From: Propionispira raffinosivorans DSM 20765
GTDB lineage: Bacteria; Bacillota; Negativicutes; Selenomonadales; Selenomonadaceae
Reading direction: 5' to 3'
DNA length: 46,347 nucleotides
NCBI RefSeq assembly: GCF_000381065.1
Contig: NZ_KB905865.1
Span: forward strand, 9,891 to 56,237
Shown in pieces: positions 27,031 through 34,644 of this stretch. The number at the start of each line of letters is the position of its first letter. Position 1 is the stretch's first letter. Position numbers and translations under genes: made by a program. The notes beneath the pieces are model-generated. The model did no database searches, was not told where the DNA came from, and saw nothing but the letters and a program-made list of their open reading frames with translations.

Positions 27031-27858
27031 TTAAAAAACAGGAATTACAGATCCGGCAAAACGTTCAAGAATAAAATTGCGGACTGCCTCACTTTGATAT
27101 AATTGAACAAACTTTTGTAATTGTGGATTATCTTTATCTGCCTCACGAACAGCTAACACATTAGCATAAGCTGAATCTTTTGATTCTACTAAAATGGCAT
27201 CTTTTTTCGGATCTAATTTTGCATTAACAGCATAATTCATATTCACGGCAGCAAAATCCATATCATTCAAGGAACGAGGGATTTGTGCAGCTTCCAATTC
27301 AAAAATCTGCAAATGTTTTGGATTTTCGATAATATCTTGCACGGATGGTGAAAAGCCAACATTATCTTTTAATTTAATAAGTTTTGCCGACTGCAATAAT
27401 AGCAATGCACGCCCGCCATTTGTTGGATCATTTGGGATAGCCATTTTACTTCCATCTTTAATTTCATCTAAAGATTTAATTTTATTTGAATAAATTGCCA
27501 TTGGAGCTATAATTGTTTTGCCAATATCTACTATTTTGTAACCTTTTTCTTTTATAGCATTTTCCATAAATGGTTTATGTTGAAAAGCATTTATATCAAT
27601 TTCGCCATTATTCAAAGCCTCGTTTGGCGTAATATAATCACTAAACTCAACAACTTTTATCTTTAAGCCTTGCTTTTCGGCCTCACCTTTAAAAAACTCC
27701 ATAATTTCTCCGTTAGCCCCTGGTGTGACACCAACAACAATTTCTTTGTCGGCAGCAACTGGTTTGGATGTTTCTTTTTCACCATTACTGCAACCTAAAA
27801 CAGAAAGTGCCAACAAACTTAATGAAAATACTCCTACTATAATTTTTTTGTAATTCAT
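27031..27858 (-). CDS. metQ: MetQ-type substrate-binding lipoprotein (second copy)
   Basis: A 275-residue NlpA-family lipoprotein with lipobox LSVLGC (C23), HKPFMENAIKEKGY and IPNDPTNGGRALLLLQ, characteristic of D/L-methionine binders. No own permease or ATPase lies in its unit, so it probably feeds the MetNI pair at 29096-30540. It is 88 bases before the NSAR-type gene and shares its promoter. Pairing with a racemase suggests uptake of D-methionine or N-acyl derivatives. ATG 27858 has GGAG upstream. Confidence 0.88.
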   Translation of the reverse strand: MNYKKIIVGVFSLSLLALSVLGCSNGEKETSKPVAADKEIVVGVTPGANGEIMEFFKGEAEKQGLKIKVVEFSDYITPNEALNNGEIDINAFQHKPFMENAIKEKGYKIVDIGKTIIAPMAIYSNKIKSLDEIKDGSKMAIPNDPTNGGRALLLLQSAKLIKLKDNVGFSPSVQDIIENPKHLQIFELEAAQIPRSLNDMDFAAVNMNYAVNAKLDPKKDAILVESKDSAYANVLAVREADKDNPQLQKFVQLYQSEAVRNFILERFAGSVIPVF

Positions 27859-27956
27859 AAATTGTCTCCATTCCATCAACATATACTTAATAATTTCGAT
27901 TATTCCATCGCGAAAAGCATACTTAATTGATATATTTTATATGCTTTATTTTTAAT

Positions 27957-27985
27957 ATTATAAACGTTATGAAAAATTTTGTCAA
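27957..27985 (-). promoter_or_regulatory. Sigma-A promoter of the metQ2-NSAR-M20 unit
   Basis: Minus strand TTGACA (27980-27985) and TATAAT (27957-27962), spacing 17: a full consensus. It lies about 100 bases before the metQ2 start. A 60-base block shared with the CBS promoter region lies 20 bases upstream. Confidence 0.85.
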
Positions 27986-28004
27986 TGTCAGCATTGTCAT
28001 TGCA

Positions 28005-28067
28005 ATCGATATATGATACGTCTACTAGATCGGTTTTGATGCTGTCTCAAAGTTCGAGATATACTAT
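28005..28067 (-). promoter_or_regulatory. 60-base block shared with 36362-36422, upstream of the promoter
   Basis: The plus-strand sequence beginning ATCGATATATGATA and continuing through a ttttgat..tgtc.caa.gttc core matches the block upstream of the CBS promoter at roughly three of four positions. Both sit just upstream of a TTGACA box, 20 and 32 bases away. It may be an activator site or the footprint of an old duplication or element. Confidence 0.5.
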
Positions 28068-28109
28068 TGTTACTACCTAGCGCAAAAGTAAAAAAATTGT
28101 TACGTTATA

Positions 28110-28150
28110 AAATAAACATAGCACCAACAAAAGCGGCGCTATGTTTATTT
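28110..28150 (-). terminator. Terminator after metNIQ
   Basis: AAATAAACATAGC (28110-28122) pairs with GCTATGTTTATTT (28138-28150). It lies 84 bases beyond the metQ1 stop and ends the nifDK-like/metNIQ transcript. The remaining 28068-28233 shows no gene. Confidence 0.7.
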
Positions 28151-28233
28151 AAGCTTCTTTTAAATTTAAAAATTTCCGAATGTATCTTGCATAAATTAGC
28201 TAAATATGATAAATAAAGTTTGAAATTCAATTC

Positions 28234-29073
28234 TCAAAATGCTGGAACTACAGCACCTTTATACTTATCTTCAATAAATTTTCTAACATCATCAGATTGT
28301 AAAATCTGCACTAATTTTTGAATTTCTGGTCTATTTTCATCATTTTTTCTTACAACCAAAACATTTGCATAAGGAGAATCCGCAGCTTCACGGAATAAAG
28401 CCGAATTAGGGTCTATTTTTGCTTCTAATATCCAGTTTGTATTGATAACCGCACCATCAACATCAGGTAAAGCGCGGACAAGCTGTGCCGACTCAACCTC
28501 AACAAACTGTAAATGTTTCGGATTTTCGACGATATCTTTCGGTGTTGCTGAAAAGTTAATTACGTCGGCCTTTAATTTAATCAAACCTTGTTTTTGCAAA
28601 AGAACCAAACTGCGAAATTCATTAGATGGATTATTAGGAATCGCAATTTTAGCACCATCTGGTAATGCATCGATCGATTTAATTTTTTGTGAATAGAATC
28701 CCATTGGTTCTACGTGTACTTTGGCCACTGAAACAAAATCATAGCCTTTTTCTTTTGCTACAGAGTCAAGATATGGTACGTGCTGAAAGTAGTTCGCATC
28801 AATCTGTTTTTCCTGTAAAGCAGGATTTAATTGCCCTTCATCATCTAAATTAACAATTTCGAGATTGATACCGGCTTCTTTTAATTTAGGTTTAATAAAA
28901 TTTAAAATATCAGTATGTGGAATTAACGCGGCCCCTACTTTTAATGTAACTTCTGATTTGTCAGCCGTAGGTGCTGTTACTGCTTTATCGGCACCGCAAC
29001 CCGAAAATAAAATTCCCACAAGTAAGATAGAAACTAATAACAATACATTTTTTACGATTTTTTTCCCTAACAT
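28234..29073 (-). CDS. metQ: Methionine ABC transporter substrate-binding lipoprotein
   Basis: A 279-residue NlpA/MetQ protein with lipobox FSGC (C26), the HVPYLDSVAKEKGY segment and IPNNPSNEFRSLVLLQ. It is about half identical in pattern to the second copy at 27031. ATG 29073 is preferred among three clustered starts because GAGGG is then nine bases away. It follows metI by 22 bases and completes a MetNIQ importer. Confidence 0.9.
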   Translation of the reverse strand: MLGKKIVKNVLLLVSILLVGILFSGCGADKAVTAPTADKSEVTLKVGAALIPHTDILNFIKPKLKEAGINLEIVNLDDEGQLNPALQEKQIDANYFQHVPYLDSVAKEKGYDFVSVAKVHVEPMGFYSQKIKSIDALPDGAKIAIPNNPSNEFRSLVLLQKQGLIKLKADVINFSATPKDIVENPKHLQFVEVESAQLVRALPDVDGAVINTNWILEAKIDPNSALFREAADSPYANVLVVRKNDENRPEIQKLVQILQSDDVRKFIEDKYKGAVVPAF

Positions 29074-29095
29074 AATCATCATCCCTCACTATAAT

Positions 29096-29764
29096 TTACT
29101 CAAATTTGTACCGCTTGCGTTCAATATATTTGGCGATAAAATCGCCACCCCACTGTATTCCTTGGACTAAAAGCACGAGTATAACAACGGTAACGATCAT
29201 GACATCATCCCTATAGCGCATATAACCAAAGCGAATAGCCAGAGACCCCAAACCACCTCCACCGATAGCACCAGCTACTGCTGTAAAACCAATAACCATA
29301 ATAATAGCAATTGTCATACCGCGAATCAGTGATGGAAGTGCCTCAGGAATAAGCACTTGAGTAATAATGGTAAATGGAGATGCCCCCATCGCCAGTGCCG
29401 CTTCAATTTTACCAAATGCAACTTCCTTTAAACAATTTTCTATAATTCTGGCAAAAAAAGGAGCAGAACCAATCGAAAGTGGTACGATAGCCGCGGTAGC
29501 TCCCAGTGTCGTTCCAATCAGGAATCTGGATAATGGCAATAATATAACAATTAAAATAATGGAAGGAAAGGAGCGAAAAATATTCACAATCGTTCCTAAA
29601 GCCTGATGAACTTTAGCCGATTCCAATATATTCCCCTTTTCGGTGACAACAAGAATGACCCCAAATGGTAAACCAATCAACAATGCAACAATCGTAGATG
29701 CCCCTGCCATATATAAAGTCTCTGTTAAACCAGTCAAAACCAAGTCAAACAAGTCATTGTTCAA
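29096..29764 (-). CDS. metI: Methionine ABC transporter permease
   Basis: A 222-residue membrane protein with five predicted helices and the MetI core NIFRSFPSII and the EAA-type loop AALAMGASPFTIITQVLIPEALP (in part). FTAVAGAIGGGGLGSLAIRFGY is a family hallmark (in part). It starts at an unusual TTG that overlaps the metN stop (TTGA), with GTGAGGGA upstream, so it is translationally coupled. Confidence 0.92.
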   Translation of the reverse strand: MNNDLFDLVLTGLTETLYMAGASTIVALLIGLPFGVILVVTEKGNILESAKVHQALGTIVNIFRSFPSIILIVILLPLSRFLIGTTLGATAAIVPLSIGSAPFFARIIENCLKEVAFGKIEAALAMGASPFTIITQVLIPEALPSLIRGMTIAIIMVIGFTAVAGAIGGGGLGSLAIRFGYMRYRDDVMIVTVVILVLLVQGIQWGGDFIAKYIERKRYKFE

Positions 29765-30540
29765 ATTCCCTCACCACCTTGAAAAATTCGTTTTTTCTGA
29801 AAGCCCTGTAATATATGGATGAATCTTTGTGCGGTATTACTTTCGGGATTGGAGAAAAACTTTTCGACCGTCCCTGTTTCAACAATTTTGCCGTTCTCAA
29901 TAACAGCCATATGATTGCAAATCGTATTCAAAACATCCAATTCATGTGTAATCAAAATAATTGTTAAGCCAAGTTTTTTATTAATATTCTTTAATAATTC
30001 CAAAATAGAATACGTTGTCTGCGGGTCCAAAGCAGAAGTAGCTTCATCACTCAAAAGTACGTCAGGATCATTGGCTAGTGCCCGCGCTATACCAACTCGC
30101 TGTTTTTGTCCGCCACTGAGTTGCAGTGGATACGCTTGCATTTTATCGGACAAATCCACCAACTGTAATATTTCCCTTACTCTGTTTTCAATTTGATCTG
30201 AGCGAAACCCCGCAATTTTCAAAGGAAAGGCAACATTCTCAAAAACTGTTTTTGAATCAAATAAATTAAACTGCTGAAAAATCATGCCAATTTTCCGTCT
30301 GGCCTGCCGCAATTGTTTGTCATTCATACTGGAAATATCTTTTTCACCAATTAAAATCTCGCCCGAATCTGGTTCTTCTAAACGGTTTAAACATCGGATC
30401 AACGTCGATTTTCCTGCTCCGCTGAAACCAATAATACCAAAAATATCACCTTTTTCAATTTTTAAATTTATATCAGAGACTGCTTCAATAGAAGAGTGCG
30501 GTGTATAATACGTTTTTTTTAAATTTTTGATTTTTATCAT
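29761..30540 (-). CDS. metN: Methionine ABC transporter ATP-binding protein, short form
   Basis: A 259-residue ABC ATPase with Walker A GFSGAGKST, Q-loop FQQFNLF, LSGGQKQR and a Walker B variant LLSDEATSALD typical of MetN, followed by the H-loop THE. Usual MetN is about 340 residues with a C-terminal NIL (ACT-like) domain that lets methionine inhibit transport. Here that domain is absent, so transport should not be trans-inhibited. The gene follows the NifK-like gene by 48 bases. Confidence 0.9.
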   Translation of the reverse strand: MIKIKNLKKTYYTPHSSIEAVSDINLKIEKGDIFGIIGFSGAGKSTLIRCLNRLEEPDSGEILIGEKDISSMNDKQLRQARRKIGMIFQQFNLFDSKTVFENVAFPLKIAGFRSDQIENRVREILQLVDLSDKMQAYPLQLSGGQKQRVGIARALANDPDVLLSDEATSALDPQTTYSILELLKNINKKLGLTIILITHELDVLNTICNHMAVIENGKIVETGTVEKFFSNPESNTAQRFIHILQGFQKKRIFQGGEGI

Positions 30541-30588
30541 TTCGTTTCAACTCACTTTGCTCTTTGCCATCGAAATCTGCATTCCTTC

Positions 30589-31905
30589 TTATCGATATGT
30601 ATCTAATACGCGGTCATAAATATCTTCTACAACACGTAGTCCTCCGTTATAGCCTGCGTAACCGCAATTAAGCACCAGACGATGACTGATTGGTGCACTC
30701 ACCGTCAAAAGATCAGCTTTTAACTCTTGTGCTAAATTTTTTTCCCAACTGCTGCCCAGAATCAAAGCACGACTTTTATTCTCATCTTTGGCGATAGATT
30801 CCTGGATTGCTCCACCATCCGTCTCAAATACAACTTCCGCTGAGCGAAATTCTGAAATATGCTGAAATTCGTTTCGAATTGCATCTTGAAATTTTTTAGG
30901 CGTATTATCAACAATAAATTGCTGAGCAGGAAGTAACCCTAGTTCATTAAGTAAATATTTGGCAAATCCAATCGCATACGATGCATCTAATATTGTATAA
31001 AATCGACGCGGCAGCCCATAGCGGAACTCCAGTAAAAAATCTGCCATACGTTCAATATGCATGTAAAATTTTTCTTCTTCTTTTTTGATAAATGATTTTA
31101 CCTGTTTTGCATCCAATTTCATCTGATCTGCCACCTGATACAAAAATTCACTACTGGCCTTACCGCCGATTGGAAGATAAGGAAAGTGAATATATGGCGT
31201 ACCATATTTTTCTTTCAAATGATTTGCAATGTCCAGCCCTGACCAGGCGTTTACCACAATGTTATATTGTGCTTTTGGAATAGTTTTCCACTCCTCTACG
31301 CCATTGGATTCAGTGCCAAATAAAATATTCACCGTAAGTCCTATCCCCTCCAATATTCGCTTGATTTCTTCTAAATTCCCATTCCAGTATGGATCTTGGT
31401 AAGGTACTGTCGCAAAAACATTCACTAAATACAGAATCTTCGACTTGTCATTGCAGAACTTATCCACATACTGATCGATAATTGCATTTACCACCACTTC
31501 ATGGCTCACATAATTATTACTTTTAAATCCGCCGGTTTCAGCATAAACAATCGGTTTATCCAAATCTTGCCAAGGCGCAACAACACTTTCCACATTATCA
31601 CCAACGATATCTGCAGTACAGCCAGTTAAAACTACATAAAGGTCTGCATCAATAACTTTAAATGCCCCTTCAATCAAAGTATTTAATTTTTCCTCACCAC
31701 CAAAAACGATTTCCGTTTCACTTGAATTCGTACAAGGAATCGTGCTGCCGCCGGCATAGCCTTCACCCTGTCCGATGAGTCGAGAAATCTTTCCACTACA
31801 ACCGGGACCCGCATGAACAATGGGAACCGCCCTTTTGATAGCAACAACCGATTGTTGTGCCCCTAAAGCGCAAGAATAACGTGGTTGCTCAATAAACTTC
31901 GACAT
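30589..31905 (-). CDS. Nitrogenase component 1-like protein, NifK-type subunit
   Basis: A 438-residue protein of the NifD/K/E/N fold. C12 (RYSCALGA), C36 (HAGPGCSGK) and C96 (LTGCTADIVGDNV) are spaced 24 and 60 apart, close to NifK P-cluster ligands 70, 95 and 153, so a bridging Fe-S cluster is likely. TGGFKSNNY corresponds to the NifK TPGF region. ATG 31905 has GGGGAGG upstream and overlaps the NifD-like gene by 17 bases. It is shorter than true NifK and lacks its long N-terminal extension. No nifH, nifE, nifN or nifB is in the window, so the electron donor must be elsewhere. The substrate is unknown; nitrogen fixation is unlikely, and a reductase for organic sulfur compounds fits the context. 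Confidence 0.82.
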   Translation of the reverse strand: MSKFIEQPRYSCALGAQQSVVAIKRAVPIVHAGPGCSGKISRLIGQGEGYAGGSTIPCTNSSETEIVFGGEEKLNTLIEGAFKVIDADLYVVLTGCTADIVGDNVESVVAPWQDLDKPIVYAETGGFKSNNYVSHEVVVNAIIDQYVDKFCNDKSKILYLVNVFATVPYQDPYWNGNLEEIKRILEGIGLTVNILFGTESNGVEEWKTIPKAQYNIVVNAWSGLDIANHLKEKYGTPYIHFPYLPIGGKASSEFLYQVADQMKLDAKQVKSFIKKEEEKFYMHIERMADFLLEFRYGLPRRFYTILDASYAIGFAKYLLNELGLLPAQQFIVDNTPKKFQDAIRNEFQHISEFRSAEVVFETDGGAIQESIAKDENKSRALILGSSWEKNLAQELKADLLTVSAPISHRLVLNCGYAGYNGGLRVVEDIYDRVLDTYR

Positions 31906-33370
31906 TTTGATTCCTCCCCAAGAAAAAAAATGGATCTTGTTCGAGCCACCATTTTGTATACGGAATGGTGCTGTGTTTCGACAAATTTGTAACAAATTCT
32001 TTATTATCCAACGTTTCTAAAAGACGTTCCGCATAATTCAGTAAACCTTGATAACCAAATAGAAGCTGTTCATCTCCAATAAGAAGCGTTGGTATACCCA
32101 GTTTCGCACCCCAAATCGTCATTCCGCCATGACGAGCAATCATAATGTCGGGACGCACCTTAGATAAAATATTCATCAATTCATATGCCTGCTTATTGCA
32201 AACATTGTAATGAGGAACATCACCATATGTTTTTACCGCATGTGCCAGAGCATCAGAGACTGCTTCACCATTGTCATAAAAAGGATCATGATGAAAAATA
32301 GCTGCTCCCTGAACCGTAAACCCCAACTCACGTAATAAAGCAATTAACGAATGACCATGGGCTGCACCAGCTGTAATATAAGCTTTTTTCCCCTGAAATA
32401 TTTTGCGATATGCTTCAATCTGCGGCAATAGTCTCACATGTTCCCGAAGAATAACTTTTTCTATTTCTGCTTCACGATCTAAGACTTTTTCCAATTCCCG
32501 CAACCAGATATCCGTGCCCGCAATACCATATCCTGGTGGTGACTTCATTTCAGGAACGCCATATACCTGTTCTAATGCCGCTCCTAAATACGTTCCTAAC
32601 GTTGGACAAATTTGAATCGTTGCAACCGCTTCGGAAATATATTCCAAAGCCGCTACAGTAGAAAATGGAACAATATATTGCGCTTCATAGCCCAAAGATT
32701 CTAAAAGCTCATCAAATATATGGCTGCCCCAAAAATTAATAACATTAACTTTATTCGTTTTTTTTCGAGGTGGTTTAACTATTTTTCTTACAATCGAATG
32801 ATACGCTGCATCAAATCCGGAAGTCCAAATTTTTGAGCGAAACCCTTCACAAAAACAAGCCACCACGGGAATATTGAGTTCTTCCGATAAACGATTGGCC
32901 GTTTCTTCTACGTCGTCTCCAATAATAGCCACAGCACAAGATGTCGTAATGAAAATAGCTTTAGGATGTACTCGTTCATAAGCAGCCCGCACCGTATTTT
33001 CTAACTTCACGGTTCCACCAAAAATCGTATCATTTTCATCAACATTCGTATTAAAATAACGACCATTACTCGGCGGTAAATCACGACTCATTTGCCCCAC
33101 ACGATAAACATAATTATAATTAAAAAAATCACCAGCGCAGCCAACCGGGGCATGATTCACAATCGCTGCATCACGAATCATCGAAAGCTGGCATAAGGCA
33201 TTACCGGAACCACAATTCATGCATTGGCTGAAACTACGAGTGCATTCGTGCAGCTTTCCTGCCTGAGCTCGTTGCACAAGATCACTGGCTGTCCCTTCAA
33301 AACCTGTAATAGACCCAAGCCTTTTTTCTCTGATGACAACCTCCGGTTCTTTTAAACTAATAACACTCAT
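31889..33370 (-). CDS. Nitrogenase component 1-like protein, NifD-type subunit
   Basis: A 493-residue NifD-fold protein. C78 (PVGCAGDF) and C145 (TTSCAVAIIGDDV) match the second and third P-cluster ligands. The first may be any of C43, C50, C53 or C60, an unusual cysteine-rich stretch (C-x6-C-x2-C-x6-C). C255 in TIQICPTLG aligns with the NifD cofactor ligand Cys275, but where NifD has His442 the sequence reads LLFGYQG, with no His. So a cofactor may be bound in another way than FeMo-co. ATG 33370 has CGGAGGA upstream; earlier frame positions form the leader terminator. It heads the unit with the NifK-like gene and metNIQ. Confidence 0.82.
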   Translation of the reverse strand: MSVISLKEPEVVIREKRLGSITGFEGTASDLVQRAQAGKLHECTRSFSQCMNCGSGNALCQLSMIRDAAIVNHAPVGCAGDFFNYNYVYRVGQMSRDLPPSNGRYFNTNVDENDTIFGGTVKLENTVRAAYERVHPKAIFITTSCAVAIIGDDVEETANRLSEELNIPVVACFCEGFRSKIWTSGFDAAYHSIVRKIVKPPRKKTNKVNVINFWGSHIFDELLESLGYEAQYIVPFSTVAALEYISEAVATIQICPTLGTYLGAALEQVYGVPEMKSPPGYGIAGTDIWLRELEKVLDREAEIEKVILREHVRLLPQIEAYRKIFQGKKAYITAGAAHGHSLIALLRELGFTVQGAAIFHHDPFYDNGEAVSDALAHAVKTYGDVPHYNVCNKQAYELMNILSKVRPDIMIARHGGMTIWGAKLGIPTLLIGDEQLLFGYQGLLNYAERLLETLDNKEFVTNLSKHSTIPYTKWWLEQDPFFFLGRNQNVEVY

Positions 33371-33393
33371 AATAAATTTCCTCCGTTTTATAG

Positions 33394-33436
33394 CAAAAAA
33401 AAGCCGGACAATCTCCAACATGAGAGTGCCCAGCCT
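33394..33436 (-). terminator. Leader terminator of the nitrogenase-like/met unit
   Basis: Minus strand GGCTGGGCA and TCTC pair with GAGA and TGTCCGGCT, with two wobbles and one mismatch, followed by eight T residues. It lies between the CGL stop (33475) and the NifD-like start. Its 5' arm shares GGCT with the hairpin at 33432-33455. It also could end the CBS-CGL transcript when not read through. Confidence 0.8.
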
Positions 33437-33455
33437 TCAGTTTATCTGATCAACT
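33432..33455 (-). promoter_or_regulatory. Shared antiterminator-like hairpin, copy in NifD-like leader
   Basis: Minus strand: outer stem AGT/GCT (one wobble), internal loop TGA opposite AG, inner stem TCAG/CTGA, five-base A-rich loop (ATAAA). Compared with the copy at 41893, the outer stem changes C to T yet stays paired. It is exclusive with the terminator that follows. Confidence 0.7.
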
Positions 33456-33474
33456 AGAAATAAAAAGATATGTA

Positions 33475-34632
33475 TCATATAGCTTGTAATGCGGTAGTCA
33501 AATCACGGACTAAATCTTGACTATCTTCAATCCCCACCGATAAACGTATGAGATTATCATAAATACCATTTTGTTCACGAATTTCTTTTGGAATTGATGC
33601 ATGCGTCATAATTGCTGGTGCCTCAACCAAACTTTCCACACCACCTAAACTTTCCGCCAAAGAAAATAATTTTGTGTTTTCCAAAAAACGACGAGTTGCT
33701 TCTGCATCGCCTCTAATGAAAAAAGATACCATTCCACCAAAATGTTTCATCTGTTTTTTTGCTATTTCATAATAAGGACTGGTCGGTAATCCTGGATAAA
33801 GTACTTTTTCTACATTAGGCTGTTTTTCCAAGAAGCGAGCAATTTCCAAAGCATTTTTAGAATGTGCCTCCATTCTTAATTTCAAGGTTTTTAAACCACG
33901 TAATAATAAAAAAGAATCAAATGGTGAAATCACCGATCCAATCGCATTTTGTAAAAATTTTATACGCTGCGAAAGCTCATTATTTTCTTTTGTAACCACA
34001 ACCCCTGCTATAATATCAGAATGACCATTGAGATATTTTGTCGCCGAATGAACAACAACATCAAACCCAAAATCCAATGGGTTTTGTAAATACGCTGACG
34101 CAAAAGTATTATCACATACACTGATCAAATGGTGTTTGGCAGCAATCGCTGCAATGCTTTCTAAATCAACAATTTTCAGCAGTGGATTGGTTGGTGTTTC
34201 CACCCAAATAAGCTTGGTATCTTTCTCAATAGCTGCTTCTACAGCATCTGGATTCGTAAAATCAACATATGTTACTCGTAAATGGTTAAGATTTTTCTTT
34301 ACTTGTTCTAATAAGCGAAACGTTCCCCCATAAAGATCATCCGTCGCAATTACATGTCCTTCACTTCCAATCGCATCAATCACTGCTGACTCTGCTGCCA
34401 AACCGGATGCAAACGCATATCCTGCAGCCCCATTTTCAAGCGATGCAATACATTCTTCCAAAGCAGCACGCGTAGGATTGCCACTGCGCGAATAATCATA
34501 TCCTTTATGTTTTCCCGGGCTTTCTTGCACAAAGGTGGAAGTAGCGTAAATCGGCGTTATTACAGCACCGGTAGCACTATCTGGTTTCTGTCCTTCATGA
34601 ATCGCTCTTGTTGAAAATTCATATTTACTCAT
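33475..34632 (-). CDS. Cystathionine gamma-lyase / gamma-synthase family PLP enzyme
   Basis: A 385-residue Cys/Met-metabolism PLP enzyme. The PLP lysine is K199 in SATKYLNGHSD, with YSRSGNPTR and ETPTNPLLK also conserved. It follows the CBS gene by 12 bases, so reverse transsulfuration (cystathionine to cysteine, 2-oxobutyrate and ammonia) is the likely role, as for B. subtilis MccB. Cystathionine gamma-synthase or O-acetylhomoserine sulfhydrylase activity cannot be excluded from sequence. ATG 34632 is preceded by GGGAGTGG; an upstream in-frame GTG lies inside that site. Confidence 0.88.
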   Translation of the reverse strand: MSKYEFSTRAIHEGQKPDSATGAVITPIYATSTFVQESPGKHKGYDYSRSGNPTRAALEECIASLENGAAGYAFASGLAAESAVIDAIGSEGHVIATDDLYGGTFRLLEQVKKNLNHLRVTYVDFTNPDAVEAAIEKDTKLIWVETPTNPLLKIVDLESIAAIAAKHHLISVCDNTFASAYLQNPLDFGFDVVVHSATKYLNGHSDIIAGVVVTKENNELSQRIKFLQNAIGSVISPFDSFLLLRGLKTLKLRMEAHSKNALEIARFLEKQPNVEKVLYPGLPTSPYYEIAKKQMKHFGGMVSFFIRGDAEATRRFLENTKLFSLAESLGGVESLVEAPAIMTHASIPKEIREQNGIYDNLIRLSVGIEDSQDLVRDLTTALQAI

Positions 34633-34644
34633 TTCTGCCACTCC

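Noticed and set aside
30589..33370. True molybdenum nitrogenase
   Set aside because: No nifH, nifE, nifN or nifB in the window, short subunits, and the His cofactor ligand is not evident; neighbours are sulfur genes.
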